Positions 25,157 through 34,804 of a stretch of DNA of 44,187 bases are shown in pieces. The notes below the pieces were generated by a model. That model did not search any database, was not told the DNA's origin, and saw only the letters and a program-made list of their open reading frames with translations. The position numbers were made by a program, and so were the translations under genes. Every line of letters begins with the position of its first letter. Position 1 is the stretch's first letter. This DNA comes from CAYQZD01 sp964421875 (lineage in GTDB: Bacteria > Electryoneota > Tariuqbacteria > Tariuqbacterales > Tariuqbacteraceae): positions 1-44,187 of the forward strand of contig CAYQZD010000016.1 of assembly GCA_964421875.1 (NCBI GenBank), read 5' to 3'.

Positions 25157-25889
25157 CCCTGACTCCTCTGCAATAAATGAATAGCATATGGACGAATCCC
25201 ACACCACTTTTAATATATATCGGCAGGAAGTGGCGATGTCTTTATAGATACTCGTTTTTCACTATCAGTAAACGTTGTCACTAATTAATCTCAATTTTAA
25301 ATATTATACCCTGGTTCTCTTATGTCAAATATTATAAGGGACATAATCAATTGAATCCGACACAACAGCAGCACTTTACCTATATGAAGCTGGCTGCAAC
25401 CTTGCTGCCATTCCAGCTCGTCTGGAATCTGACAGCAGGAACATTTTAGTACAGATTCCCGACGCGTTCACTTCGTTCACTTTCGGGAATGACAAATTTG
25501 GCCGGCGCTTTATAAATCTAAAATGATATGCATAACATTATAGGTTCATCTCTAAATTAGTTGCAAAATTTCTTGCTTTTCGGATTAATGCTCGTTGCTC
25601 TGGTGATTAATTCCCAAAACGTTGTCACTTTCGCGAAAGCGGGAGTCCAGAAAAATCTCCTTAAAGATTAAAAACCTGGATTCCGGCTTCCGCTCGGAAT
25701 GACAAGCAAGCTTTCCTTTGACTGATATCCCAGCTTTGATCTGTGCTGGATACTTGCAACTAAAATGGAGAAGAGCCACATTATTCCTTTGTCACTATAA
25801 TCTTAGAAAATGCAAACGATGCTATCCGAGGGATGAAAGCGGTCTGGGAGTTCCGGGAGTCATAGGGGGGTGAGAAATCCTGTCAAGGC
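25157..25889. other. Gene-free stretch with decayed repeats
   Basis: 730 nt without a credible gene. It has two decayed GGAATGAC-type repeats: 25446-25495 (GATTCCCGAC..TTCGGGAATGAC) and 25619-25706 (TTCGCGAAAGCGGGAGTCCAG..CGGAATGAC). The remainder is AT-rich; no hairpin plus T-run terminator seen. Confidence 0.6.
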
Positions 25890-26279
25890 TCATCTCGCAG
25901 GAAAAGAATTGAGTAGAATCTCGATAATGTCATTGATATTTAACGGTTTAAAAAGCAGCCTATTGGGTTTATGTTTCGAAGCCTCAACCTTATATTTGTT
26001 TAAAGGATCCCCCGTGAACAGTATAACCGGAATCTCCCTATCCCGCGCGCGAATTTCTTCCAATAAGCCGATTCCATCCAGCAGCGGCATTTGAATATCG
26101 CTGAAAACTATGTCCGGTTTTTCCTTATCAAACAGCTTCAATGCGGATTCGCCGTTTAAAGCGGTGGATGATTCCACTCCCAGCTTTTCCATCAAGTTGC
26201 GAAGCAAGTACAGAATAGAATCGTCATCGTCGACCAAAAGAACCTTTATCGGTCTTCTGTTTTCATCTTCATTAGACAT
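25890..26279 (-). CDS. Single-domain response regulator
   Basis: 129 residues, a receiver domain alone. Acidic pocket VDDDD (17-20), phosphoacceptor Asp61 in FSDIQMP, Thr89 in LFTGD, and Lys111 in LLFKPL, all the conserved CheY-type positions. No output domain, and no histidine kinase is in the window; it would work by protein contact in a phosphorelay or with a diguanylate-type or kinase partner elsewhere. It follows the beta-barrel gene by 58 nt on the same strand, so it may share its transcript. No clear Shine-Dalgarno. Confidence 0.9.
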   Translation of the reverse strand: MSNEDENRRPIKVLLVDDDDSILYLLRNLMEKLGVESSTALNGESALKLFDKEKPDIVFSDIQMPLLDGIGLLEEIRARDREIPVILFTGDPLNKYKVEASKHKPNRLLFKPLNINDIIEILLNSFPAR

Positions 26280-26337
26280 TTTTTTACGAAAGGTATTATC
26301 GTCCTTATTATTTATAAATGTTGCTCTGGGGTTTTTT

Positions 26338-27795
26338 CTATTGAATTCCGGTTATTCCCAGATTGACCTTCAGGGTGAACCGATGTGTCCTCCCACCGGT
26401 AGAGTTTGCCGCCTCCAAATCGGGATGGCTGGGTTCTTGCGCAACGCTTTCAGCAGAGCGTTTGTCCACCCTTATCGGTATCCATTGCTGAAAGTAATAA
26501 CCGAACTCGGCCGACTCCCAGGGGATGATGAACCCTATCCTGCACAGCAACGCTTGAATCCGCCGAATTCTCAAGGTTGATATTCTCTCATCGGTTTTGC
26601 CGAATACCAGCCATTCAGGCTGCCAGGAACTGAATTCCCCTTCGGTGAACAAATCTACAAAATGCGCCGCCGGATGAAATTGGAGATTTTTAAACAGCCG
26701 GAAATCGGTCGAAACGGATAAACGCTGACCCTTCAATTCCCCCTCCCCCTTGAAATACCGGCGGTAGCCCAGAAGATCCACCAGCGCCGGCGTGAAGGGC
26801 CATAACTCGACATGACCCCTGAGTTTTCCCCCGGCCTCCACCCATTCCCATTCCAAGGTCAGTTTCCGGGTGGAAGGGAGCGTCAATTCCGCCCTCGCTG
26901 CAGGCCCCCGAAAATCCGCCTCGACCGTAGTGAATTTGCCATAGGAAACAGCGTAATGAAGCAGCCGCGCCCCGCCGTCGAGGGAAAACCGGCTCCACCC
27001 CAAGCCCAATTCACACGCTCTGCTGACCGGAAAGCTGAACATCACCTGAAACCGGAAGAGCCGTACCCAGGGATTGAGACGGAAATCCGCGCCCTGAGTA
27101 TAATCTTTCCCCAGCCAGGTGTATTTACACGCACTCTTGAAGCTTATACCCTGTCCCAATGAGAGCTTCGCGGTGTAAATATCCGAGGAAGCATTGAAAG
27201 CGAAGGGCACATCCACCGGCTCACCCCGGTAATTGTAATGAAGCCGGTAATAGTTAGGACTGCTGCGGTGCGTAAAACCCAGTCGAAGGCAGTCCCAGGG
27301 TTTCACCGTGAAACCAAGCCGCCATTGAGACTGATTGACGCCGCGCAGCCCCGCTCCCATAAAAAGCCGCCCCCTGAGCGCCGGGGAATCCAATTCATAG
27401 TGGACTCCCCCTTCCAGGATTTCAGACTTGAATTCGGAATTCTGGTCCGGAGTGGTAAAATACTCATAACCCAGGCTGGACCGGCTCGCCGAAACTCCCC
27501 ATCTGTCGTTCAACGATGTGAAAGCAGCGGGGGTTGTCTCCGAAAATTCCACTCGGTCCGCACGCAGCAGGTTTACCTCCCCCGTTTTAAGCTGTTCCCT
27601 CAGCAGGTCGCTAAAACCTATATTCATTTGCAGCAGGCTTGCGTTACAGGAACTCTCCACCCGGACAGCCTCCGCTCCGGGAAAAATCCACTCCAGATAC
27701 CCTTCTCCCCGGCAGCGAAGCGTGCCTATCATAAGGAGCCCTATCGCCAAGAATACTCGGAACAACACGGGAGAATTCAAACTGAAAGATCCCAT
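26338..27795 (-). CDS. Predicted outer-membrane beta-barrel protein
   Basis: 485 residues. N-terminal hydrophobic signal (about 10-30; LFRVFLAIGLLMIGTL), then many alternating amphipathic strands ending in aromatic residues (LGYEYFTTPD, CLRLGFTHRSSPNYYRLHYNY, YTAKLSLGQGISF, FRFQVMFSF, EFGYYFQQWIPIRV) and a terminal strand with FTLKVNLGI. This is the pattern of an outer-membrane barrel. It starts 30 nt after the lipoprotein gene on the same strand, so the two likely form an operon and may assemble together. An alternative start is the internal ATG at residue 22. Function unknown. Confidence 0.6.
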   Translation of the reverse strand: MGSFSLNSPVLFRVFLAIGLLMIGTLRCRGEGYLEWIFPGAEAVRVESSCNASLLQMNIGFSDLLREQLKTGEVNLLRADRVEFSETTPAAFTSLNDRWGVSASRSSLGYEYFTTPDQNSEFKSEILEGGVHYELDSPALRGRLFMGAGLRGVNQSQWRLGFTVKPWDCLRLGFTHRSSPNYYRLHYNYRGEPVDVPFAFNASSDIYTAKLSLGQGISFKSACKYTWLGKDYTQGADFRLNPWVRLFRFQVMFSFPVSRACELGLGWSRFSLDGGARLLHYAVSYGKFTTVEADFRGPAARAELTLPSTRKLTLEWEWVEAGGKLRGHVELWPFTPALVDLLGYRRYFKGEGELKGQRLSVSTDFRLFKNLQFHPAAHFVDLFTEGEFSSWQPEWLVFGKTDERISTLRIRRIQALLCRIGFIIPWESAEFGYYFQQWIPIRVDKRSAESVAQEPSHPDLEAANSTGGRTHRFTLKVNLGITGIQ

Positions 27796-27825
27796 ATTTG
27801 TCTAAACGGATGCTGAATCCGTCCG

Positions 27826-29454
27826 CTATCCTCCGATACTGATAGTCTTTTGCCAGTCGTCTTCGTCCAAACCGAAGAAACTCTTAAAATGGGCGTCATT
27901 AGTGATTTCCGGCAGAATCTCCCCCATCGTCGGATCGGGCAAAATCCATTCCGCGAAGCTATTCGCATCCCAGGTAAGCGCCGGCAGCCAGATTCCTAAT
28001 TCAGAGACTGTCAGGTCATAGTAAATGTACAGGGTGGCGGAGACGATGGTGGAACCTGCCGGCAGGTAGTTATACCAATATATATTAGCATTGAAATACT
28101 CCAGGTCCTGCCGGTTCTGATATTCGTTCCAGACCGAATCGACCGCGGCATCGAAACCGGGCGCGGAAACATTGCCCCACTGTTCGTATTCGGGCTGGCC
28201 GCTGCCGTAGTAGGTGATGCTGTAATAATACTCATACCACCCCTCGTCTATCACGTTGACTTCAGCGTCCAGCGAATGATAATTATGGTAACTCTCCACC
28301 CGGGAAAACAATTCATATTCGACCGAAATCGAGTAAGGCGGCAGCAAAGCCTTGAAATTGCTTATCCCGCCGTTGAAATACGCAGGAAGGTATATGGTCA
28401 AATCCTGGTCCGGTGTAACAGGATCGACGTCGAAATCCGCGGTAAACACATAAGCGTCGTTTAAAGCCTGCCGGAAGTCATCGAGATAGGATAGTATCGT
28501 GTCCAAATCAGCCTGGTGAAGCTCGTCCTCATCGACTACAATGGCGTCGTCGCTCTGGTCGTCAGTCTCGCTGCAAAGGAAGTTTATCCCTTCCTCCAGA
28601 TAGTCCCCCGCCGATAAAAAGTCCGACCTGGAGTTTGAAAGCTGCGAAGCACCGTCGCTGACCAATCTCATAAAAGAGCCGTTTTGACTTAGAGAAGACA
28701 CCATATCTGAGCTGTCGGTAGGGTCGATGTCCCAATCATAAGCAATACTGTTCCGCAGCAGTCCCCGCGTGAGATACAGCGGAACCAGCGCTGCGCAAAC
28801 CTCGGTCTTGTCGATCTCAATCGGATCTTCGCCGGGGTCGCCCTGCATCATCGGCGTCACTATGAAAACATAGTTGTCATTCTCAGCGACATAACTCAAT
28901 CGCTCGAGGGCATAGCCCAGCCTGGGAATAATGACATTCCTTATCAGGTTTTGAAAGCGCCCGATGGAGGGGAATTCATTCTGCTGGACTAAGCAAAGCC
29001 CTCTTACAGTTTCAGGAATCAAATCCACGGGCAGGCCATAGCTTTCTGCGGAAAAAGGAATTCCGATTTGAGGAGGATTTTCGCCTTCCGGGTCAAGCAA
29101 ATCCATCCATTCCTCCCATACATCCTGAAATTCCTGGTTCTGGCTGAGCATCATCATCCCGCAGAGCCCCGCTCCGAAATTTGCGTCAAGATTTTCGGCG
29201 TCCTTTTCCAGCGCCTGGCGGTAGAGATTATAAGGCACAGAGAAATCCACATCGCTGATTTCTTCCGGCTCGTTGTTTATCAGCTCGTAGAGCAGTGTAT
29301 CCATCGCAGCGTTGGCTTCATCGACAAGCTGCTCAGCTCCCTGCGGATCGGGAGTCACCACGCCCTCATCTTCCTCGCAGCCGGTGAGGAACATCAATCC
29401 TATGATGACGAATACAGGCAGTATTAAGCTAAGGATGTTTTGTTTTACGCGCAT
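27826..29454 (-). CDS. Lipoprotein with helical repeat region
   Basis: 542 residues. Signal peptide with lipobox LTGC (Cys26), followed by an acidic spacer, so it should be lipidated and exported by the Lol route. Residues about 40-130 are helical with a TPR-like unit (FSVPYNLYRQALEKDAENLDANFGAGL). The remainder is acidic and Asp/Tyr-rich without a family I can name. GGAGG precedes the ATG. It lies directly upstream of the beta-barrel gene on the same strand. Confidence 0.7.
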   Translation of the reverse strand: MRVKQNILSLILPVFVIIGLMFLTGCEEDEGVVTPDPQGAEQLVDEANAAMDTLLYELINNEPEEISDVDFSVPYNLYRQALEKDAENLDANFGAGLCGMMMLSQNQEFQDVWEEWMDLLDPEGENPPQIGIPFSAESYGLPVDLIPETVRGLCLVQQNEFPSIGRFQNLIRNVIIPRLGYALERLSYVAENDNYVFIVTPMMQGDPGEDPIEIDKTEVCAALVPLYLTRGLLRNSIAYDWDIDPTDSSDMVSSLSQNGSFMRLVSDGASQLSNSRSDFLSAGDYLEEGINFLCSETDDQSDDAIVVDEDELHQADLDTILSYLDDFRQALNDAYVFTADFDVDPVTPDQDLTIYLPAYFNGGISNFKALLPPYSISVEYELFSRVESYHNYHSLDAEVNVIDEGWYEYYYSITYYGSGQPEYEQWGNVSAPGFDAAVDSVWNEYQNRQDLEYFNANIYWYNYLPAGSTIVSATLYIYYDLTVSELGIWLPALTWDANSFAEWILPDPTMGEILPEITNDAHFKSFFGLDEDDWQKTISIGG

Positions 29455-29529
29455 TACTCCTCCGTGATTCGTGTAACTGTTTGTGGCAAATGTTTCTCGA
29501 TTGACTAAATTAAACGCTTATTATCGCCA

Positions 29530-30477
29530 TTACACTGTAATGGATAATCCCTCGTAACTTAAGTATATCTTCAGCGCTTCACTCGACCTGTAGTTGATTA
29601 GATACTCATTCGATTTGGAATATATTTCCCAGATTTTCTCATCGCTGTAGGTCGGTTCATGATGAACGAAGGCGATGTTTTTCACGCCCGACTCAATCGC
29701 CAGGTCGATGCCGATGAAGGCGCTGCTATGTCCCCAATCTTCCTTCTCCATCGTGTCTAAAAGTGTGTACTGCGCGTCGAATATCAGCAGGTCCGCCTCT
29801 TTGAAGAATTCGATGACCGGTTCCAGTGAATCGATAGAAGTGTCTTTGTACTCTCCATCGGTGGCATAGACCACACACTTACCGCCGCGCTCGATTCTGA
29901 AGGAGTAGCAGCCGCCGGGATGTTCCAGCGGCATCGAATTTATGGTAAAATCACCCACCTTGAACGGTTTTCCCACTTCTAATTGAACAAATTTTATATC
30001 CGCAGCCATCTTATCCAGCGGCACCGGGAAGAAATCCTCCTTCTGCTGCCATTTGAAACGGTCCTCCAAATCCTGGTGCCCGCCATAAAGAGTCACCTTG
30101 TTGCCGGGGATATAAGCCGGAACGAAGAAAGGGAATCCCGAAATATGGTCCCAGTGGGTATGACTTATCAGTATGTGAGCTTCTACCGGTTTTCCCCCGC
30201 TTTCGCGCATTATGTTCATTCCCAGCGGCCTGATACCGGTTCCGGCGTCGACAATTAGCTTCTGGTTGTCTGCGGAAATCTCCACACACGAGGTATCCCC
30301 GCCCACAGTGCCGTTTATGTGCCAGGGGAGGCTGCCTATGAAACGGGAAAGCTGGGATTCTTTACGAATGTTAGCCTGAAAAGCCAGTTTCAACGCCGCT
30401 TCGATTTTTCCGCGCAAAACCTGGTTGCTCAAAGGAGTCGCGATGGAACCCCGCACTCCCCAAAAATGTATTTTCAT
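29530..30477 (-). CDS. Metallo-beta-lactamase-fold hydrolase
   Basis: 315 residues. MBL motif HTHWDH (106-111), upstream DAGTGIRPLG, then EHPGG, FDAQYT and FVHHEP as further metal ligands, with the general order of RNase Z/cyclic-nucleotide-phosphodiesterase-like members. It starts MKIHFWGVRGSIATP, a signature of a subgroup of MBL proteins often found near signalling genes. AAGGAA precedes the ATG. The stop codon lies in a small palindrome CCATTACACTGTAATGG. A lone gene; the substrate may be a cyclic nucleotide or phosphodiester but this is not determined here. Confidence 0.85.
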   Translation of the reverse strand: MKIHFWGVRGSIATPLSNQVLRGKIEAALKLAFQANIRKESQLSRFIGSLPWHINGTVGGDTSCVEISADNQKLIVDAGTGIRPLGMNIMRESGGKPVEAHILISHTHWDHISGFPFFVPAYIPGNKVTLYGGHQDLEDRFKWQQKEDFFPVPLDKMAADIKFVQLEVGKPFKVGDFTINSMPLEHPGGCYSFRIERGGKCVVYATDGEYKDTSIDSLEPVIEFFKEADLLIFDAQYTLLDTMEKEDWGHSSAFIGIDLAIESGVKNIAFVHHEPTYSDEKIWEIYSKSNEYLINYRSSEALKIYLSYEGLSITV

Positions 30478-30684
30478 ATAGGATTCCTTGAATTATCTCT
30501 TATTTATATGATTAATATATTTATAATCATAATTTCCTAACCACTAAATAAAACCATTTTTGCACAAAACGCAAATAAAGTGAGACTGATGTGGTTGAAG
30601 ACTATATAAAAACCAATGCGGCTTATCCCATCCTCCCTGCAATCCAACCACCGACTATCAACCACTAATCACTAACTACTGAGT

Positions 30685-31200
30685 TCATCGCGGATTCACT
30701 TCAACGAAGTCGGCGGCGAATTTTTCCACCAGCTCCGTTATATCGCTCTGGAGTTCTTTCAATCGGTATTTTTTCGTCCAACCGGTCTTGCGGTCGCTCC
30801 AGGTACTAGCATACACGGTAAGCGAGGGGTCGCGCACCAGCGTCACCTTCTGCCTGAATTCAACCAGAATGTCATAGACCAAATACTTACCTTTCCCCAC
30901 GGGAGAGACATCGGTGTAAACATAAAGGTAGGGCCAGCCGGAAAGCATAGGCTGCGACAGCGCGTCGGACTCGCTTAAAACGCGGATCCCCGCTTTTCGG
31001 AGCAGAGCCTCTACTTCGTTATTAACCGTTTCCTGCCGGGTGTGAGACCGGTCTATGATTCTGGGAAGGGTCTCCACGACCACGTTAAACCCGCTGATGC
31101 CGCGCAGCGTTTCCTTGGAATCCACCGCCAGCCCGCGGCTGAACAATCCCCAGAAAACAAATAAAACCAATACCAGCGCCTCTCTGCTAAAACTACGCAT
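30685..31200 (-). CDS. Secreted protein of unknown function
   Basis: 171 residues with a signal peptide (REALVLVLFVFWGLFSRGLA). The mature part is alpha/beta (GFNVVVETLPRII, TVNNEVEALLRKAGIRVLSE, YLVYDILVEFRQKVTL). GGAG precedes the ATG by 8 nt, and the gene follows the transglutaminase-like gene by 18 nt, so the two look co-transcribed and may act together in the periplasm. No family recognised. Confidence 0.7.
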   Translation of the reverse strand: MRSFSREALVLVLFVFWGLFSRGLAVDSKETLRGISGFNVVVETLPRIIDRSHTRQETVNNEVEALLRKAGIRVLSESDALSQPMLSGWPYLYVYTDVSPVGKGKYLVYDILVEFRQKVTLVRDPSLTVYASTWSDRKTGWTKKYRLKELQSDITELVEKFAADFVEVNPR

Positions 31201-31218
31201 AACAATTCTCCAAAACGA

Positions 31219-33003
31219 TTAATTTTTTTTGCCAGTTGGTTGGTTTTCCACCGCGCTTAAACCGGCTATGCGGTAATTGAACTCGAAGGTCAATACCCGG
31301 TCCCACTTCACACCTCCCAGAGCCCGGCTCCGCGTTCCCTCCAGCGGGCCTACAGGCTTGCCATAAGTGTAGAACCAGTTCACAATCGGGCTTCCCGAAT
31401 ATTTCAAGACTATCCAGTAACGCCCCGGCGTCAATCCGATACCCATCCCGCTAAAATCGAACTCGACCCAGTCGTATCCGCGCGGCGTGACAATGTTTCG
31501 CACCGATGATTTAGGACTGACCGCCGCCGTCGCTCCGGGATTTCCCTCAGAGTCTTCCAATATTTCCAGCCATATTTCCCCTTCTCCTCCGAAATTGTGC
31601 AGAGCTAACCCGGCTTTCTGCAGCACAATCGGCTCCTCCAAGACGAAACACTGGGTGAATTCACGCCGGCTGGTGACGTATTCCGCCGTTTCCACCAGGA
31701 AACTGCGCCTGATTTCGCCCTTAGTCGCTAAATCGCCCCCTCCGGCGTAACGCGCCTCTAAAAAATTGACGTTGCGGGGAAAATCGAGGTTGCCCATAGT
31801 GAACGGAACACTATATGTCAGCTTGGAATAATCCACCGGAGGGGCAGAAGGCTTTTCCGGCTGAGGCAGTGCGGGTGCGGATTTCTTTACAGCCGGAGGT
31901 TCCTCAGTGGTTGATTTTTTAGCGGGAAGCTCTTTTTTCTTAACAGCTTTTGCAGCTACCAGCTGCGGCATTAATAACAGATTGCGCGGACCGGAAACGC
32001 TTTCAAGCCGCTGAAAGTCGACTTTATCGACGGTAAATGCGGCTTCGAAAGCTTCCTCGACTTTGGGCGAGCCGGGAGCGCTGCCTTGACTGCCGCTCCA
32101 CCGCACCAAACCGTCGTTGCCCGTCTCCTCGTTGTCCAGACCCGTTTCGATACGCAGATAACGGTTGTGGACGAAAAGAACCGTCTGCTGCGGATCGAAA
32201 GGAACCCATCCGGCGTCGGGGAAATAGACCTCTATCCAGGAATGCCGCCCTTGAGCCATCTCGAAGCTGTATTCGAAGTCGCCGGCGGTGATGTTATAGG
32301 CTTTCTTCAAGGTGATGCCGTTGACGACTCGAGTGGGAATACCCGCCGCGCGTAGCAGCGCCGCCGCCAGGTGGGAGTAATTCTGGCAATTGCCCTTACC
32401 GGTTTTAAGGGAATAGACCGCGTCGTAACTCTCGGGTGTGAGAGTATAGCGCATATGGTCCACAACGAACCTCAGGGTAGCAAGCGCGGCGCTGAAGTAA
32501 TCCGGCGCGTTCCCGGTGAGTTTGGCGGCGGTCTCCTTAATAAGAGGATTTCCTGATTGCGCCATTGGAGTGGATTTGAGGTATTCCCTGATTTCAGGCG
32601 CAAAATCGCGCCGGGGATAACCGGCGGAACTGAGGAAAGGGGCGAGCTGAACCCGATTGACCGCCTTGAGGGAAACCCGGCAGGTGATAGGCTCGGCGGG
32701 GGCGTTCCAATAATAGGTGCGGAGGCGGTTCCCCCTGATATCCATGCTATTTTCAACCTTGGCGGGTGGGAGTGAAAAGTCGAATTTCAAGTCGGATATT
32801 TTCTGGCTGAAAGTGGGGGAAGTGAAATCGGAGGGCTCCACAAAGCTGACCGTGAGCAGTTTGAGTCCGGGGAAGGGCGAAATCCGGTGTTCAAGCCGGT
32901 ATTGGATGACCGATTCCTGCGTCCCCTTCAGGATGAATTCATCGCTGGATACAATACCTGTGAAAAGGGCGGAAAAGACAAGGAGATATGAAATTCTTCG
33001 CAT
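31219..33003 (-). CDS. Secreted transglutaminase-like protein
   Basis: 594 residues from the ATG giving a signal peptide (MRRISYLLVFSALFTGIVSS); a longer frame from 33117 is rejected. Transglutaminase-like (papain-fold) core at about 165-275 with Cys206 (GKGNCQNYSHL), His254 (RHSWIEVYF) and Asp270 (VPFDPQQ): a complete catalytic triad. Residues about 350-420 are a Lys/Pro/Ala-rich linker (PAVKKSAPALPQPEKPSAPP), and the C-terminal part (about 425-590) is beta-sandwich-like. Relatives act as proteases or crosslinkers in the periplasm or at the surface. No Shine-Dalgarno seen. Upstream of the small secreted protein gene. Confidence 0.8.
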   Translation of the reverse strand: MRRISYLLVFSALFTGIVSSDEFILKGTQESVIQYRLEHRISPFPGLKLLTVSFVEPSDFTSPTFSQKISDLKFDFSLPPAKVENSMDIRGNRLRTYYWNAPAEPITCRVSLKAVNRVQLAPFLSSAGYPRRDFAPEIREYLKSTPMAQSGNPLIKETAAKLTGNAPDYFSAALATLRFVVDHMRYTLTPESYDAVYSLKTGKGNCQNYSHLAAALLRAAGIPTRVVNGITLKKAYNITAGDFEYSFEMAQGRHSWIEVYFPDAGWVPFDPQQTVLFVHNRYLRIETGLDNEETGNDGLVRWSGSQGSAPGSPKVEEAFEAAFTVDKVDFQRLESVSGPRNLLLMPQLVAAKAVKKKELPAKKSTTEEPPAVKKSAPALPQPEKPSAPPVDYSKLTYSVPFTMGNLDFPRNVNFLEARYAGGGDLATKGEIRRSFLVETAEYVTSRREFTQCFVLEEPIVLQKAGLALHNFGGEGEIWLEILEDSEGNPGATAAVSPKSSVRNIVTPRGYDWVEFDFSGMGIGLTPGRYWIVLKYSGSPIVNWFYTYGKPVGPLEGTRSRALGGVKWDRVLTFEFNYRIAGLSAVENQPTGKKN

Positions 33004-33176
33004 TTGAAAAGTCCGAACAGACTGATAAATCAAAAAAAGAAAATAAGAAAAAAGGGGGAAAGAAGCAAAAGATAAGTGAAAGTAAGAAAAGAACAGTATA
33101 ACCGGCGGGAAAAACAAACCACAGTGGAAATTGAAAAACAGTATAATCTTAAACCTACATAAAGAAAATGGTAATC

Positions 33177-34376
33177 TTAAGTCGCCACCCCTGCATAATA
33201 CAGCGCCTTCTCCCCAAACCGGTCCTTAATCGAATCCGCCGCCCGGAGCACACGGTGTTTCTTGGTTCCCACCTCCCCCTTGAACAAATCCCCCTGAAAG
33301 GTGGAGTAACTGTCGCTGGTCTTCCTTAAGTGCGATACCCTCACCCCGATTAACCGCACCTCCCGCCCGGCGACATATGCTTCGTCCCAGCATTTCAGCG
33401 CCACCCGGTAGATTTCTCCCTCGTCGTTGGTGAAGTAATTCATTGTGGCTTGGTGGGTGAATGTGGAAAAATCCCCGTAGCGGATTTTCACCGTGACCCG
33501 CCGCCCCTCGTAATTCCCCTGCCGCAAACGCCGCGCCGCCAGGCTGGATAGCTCCAACAGCGTTGCCGCCATCGTCCCCGAATCGCTCACATCCTGCCGG
33601 TAAGTCCGCTCATGCCCCACCGATTTATCCTCCGGCTGCTGTTCGAAGGGCCGGGCGACCCTGCCGTCGTATTCCCCGTTTGCCATTTCCTTCAATCGAG
33701 GACCGTTGACGCCGAACCTCGCCTCCAGAATCTTCTCCGGGAATTTCTGAAGCTGTCCTATGGTGCGGATTCCCAGCGAGTTCAAAGCCTTCTCCGTCGA
33801 ATCCCCCACCCCGATGAGCTTCGAGACCGGTCTCGGAGCAAAAACCTCCCGGTATCCCTCGATATCCAGGATGGTCAGCCCGTCGGGCTTGTTTTCTCCC
33901 GTACTCATCTTCGCCACATACTTGTTGGGTCCAATTCCCACCGAACAGGTCAGACCCACCTTGTCCCACACCCCCCGTTTCACCGCCATCCCCATCTCGG
34001 AGAGGCTGGAATAGAGCCCCCGGTGCCGGCTCATATCCAGGTAAGCCTCGTCGATGGAACTCATCTCCACCGAGTCGCAAATCGACCGCAGAACCTCCAG
34101 CACCTGCAGGCTGACGTATGAATATTTCCTTCCATTGGTGCGCAGGAATACCCCCTTGGGGCACAGCCTGACGCACTCGGTGAGGGACATCCCCGAATGC
34201 ACTCCGTACTTCCGCGCCCGGTAGTTGCAGGTTGAAGCCACCCCCCTGTGCCCCGGAAGCCCTCCGATTATCACCGGCTTACCCTTGAGCCAGGGATGGT
34301 CCCGCTCCTCCACCTGAGCGAAAAAGGCGTCCATATCTATGTGGAGGATGATGTTATTCCAGTTGCACCGTTCCAT
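33177..34376 (-). CDS. dinB: DNA polymerase IV
   Basis: 399 residues, Y-family translesion polymerase. Catalytic acids Asp14 and Asp16 (HIDMDAFFA) and Asp109-Glu110 (SSIDEAYLD). YRARKYGVHSGMSL is the fingers motif; a helix-hairpin-helix (LIGVGDSTEKALNSLGIRTIGQL) and a little-finger domain ending in RLIGVRVSHL follow. No clear beta-clamp motif spotted at the C-terminus. Complete length for the family. It lies 146 nt from a DUF6504-like gene on the same strand; a copy of the 90-bp repeat sits between them. Confidence 0.95.
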   Translation of the reverse strand: MERCNWNNIILHIDMDAFFAQVEERDHPWLKGKPVIIGGLPGHRGVASTCNYRARKYGVHSGMSLTECVRLCPKGVFLRTNGRKYSYVSLQVLEVLRSICDSVEMSSIDEAYLDMSRHRGLYSSLSEMGMAVKRGVWDKVGLTCSVGIGPNKYVAKMSTGENKPDGLTILDIEGYREVFAPRPVSKLIGVGDSTEKALNSLGIRTIGQLQKFPEKILEARFGVNGPRLKEMANGEYDGRVARPFEQQPEDKSVGHERTYRQDVSDSGTMAATLLELSSLAARRLRQGNYEGRRVTVKIRYGDFSTFTHQATMNYFTNDEGEIYRVALKCWDEAYVAGREVRLIGVRVSHLRKTSDSYSTFQGDLFKGEVGTKKHRVLRAADSIKDRFGEKALYYAGVAT

Positions 34377-34433
34377 TATTACCCGCAGCGTTTTCTTTTT
34401 TCAGCATTCATCATTCAGTATTCATCATTTAAT

Positions 34434-34523
34434 CTGAAAATAGCGGTAGCGTAAATACGCGAGCCGATTTTTTCATTCTTCGTTGAGCAATGGTTCGCGA
34501 AGAGAATCCATCGAATGATGGTT
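34434..34523 (+). repeat. 90-bp dispersed repeat, copy before dinB
   Basis: Aligns along its whole length with 36358-36448: GAAAATAGCGG at one end, TTCGCGAAGAGAATCCATCG and the CCATC/GATGG hairpin at the other. Its end touches the stop codon of the DUF6504-like gene. An ATTCA-type simple repeat precedes it at 34402-34431. Confidence 0.9.
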
Positions 34524-34777
34524 CACCCCTCCATACACACCCGGTCCAGCGCCCAGCTGAACCGCTCCGGGTTGTAGCTGATTTCGTACACATCGGGTCC
34601 TTCCGCCATCACCGAAAAGTGGTGGAACCGCGCTGCCCCCTCGTCCGATTTCCAGCTTCCGTTGACCCGCTGGATACGGTAAACCCGCCCCTTCCAGCGG
34701 AAGCGCAGCGGCTTCAGCTTCCCCGCCTGGAAAACGGCGATGACCTCGATGTTTTCGCTAATGTCTTCGAAACGCAT
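34523..34777 (-). CDS. DUF6504-like small protein
   Basis: 84 residues. Contains LKPLRFRWKGRVYRIQRVNGSWKS and FSVMAEGPDVYEISYNPERFSWALDRV, the layout I know for DUF6504, a family commonly encoded beside Y-family polymerase genes. Here it is upstream of dinB in the same direction, and 27 nt after the Fic gene. The role is unknown, possibly linked to translesion synthesis. No Shine-Dalgarno seen. Confidence 0.65.
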   Translation of the reverse strand: MRFEDISENIEVIAVFQAGKLKPLRFRWKGRVYRIQRVNGSWKSDEGAARFHHFSVMAEGPDVYEISYNPERFSWALDRVCMEG

Positions 34778-34804
34778 AGTAGAACGGATGAAAGATGGCG
34801 GTTA

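Noticed and set aside
25585..25779. Small minus-strand gene in the gene-free stretch
   Set aside because: Lies in a decayed intergenic repeat; no family and no ribosome site.
29527..29543. Palindrome CCATTACACTGTAATGG as terminator of the MBL gene
   Set aside because: It spans the stop codon and is not followed by a T-run on the minus strand.
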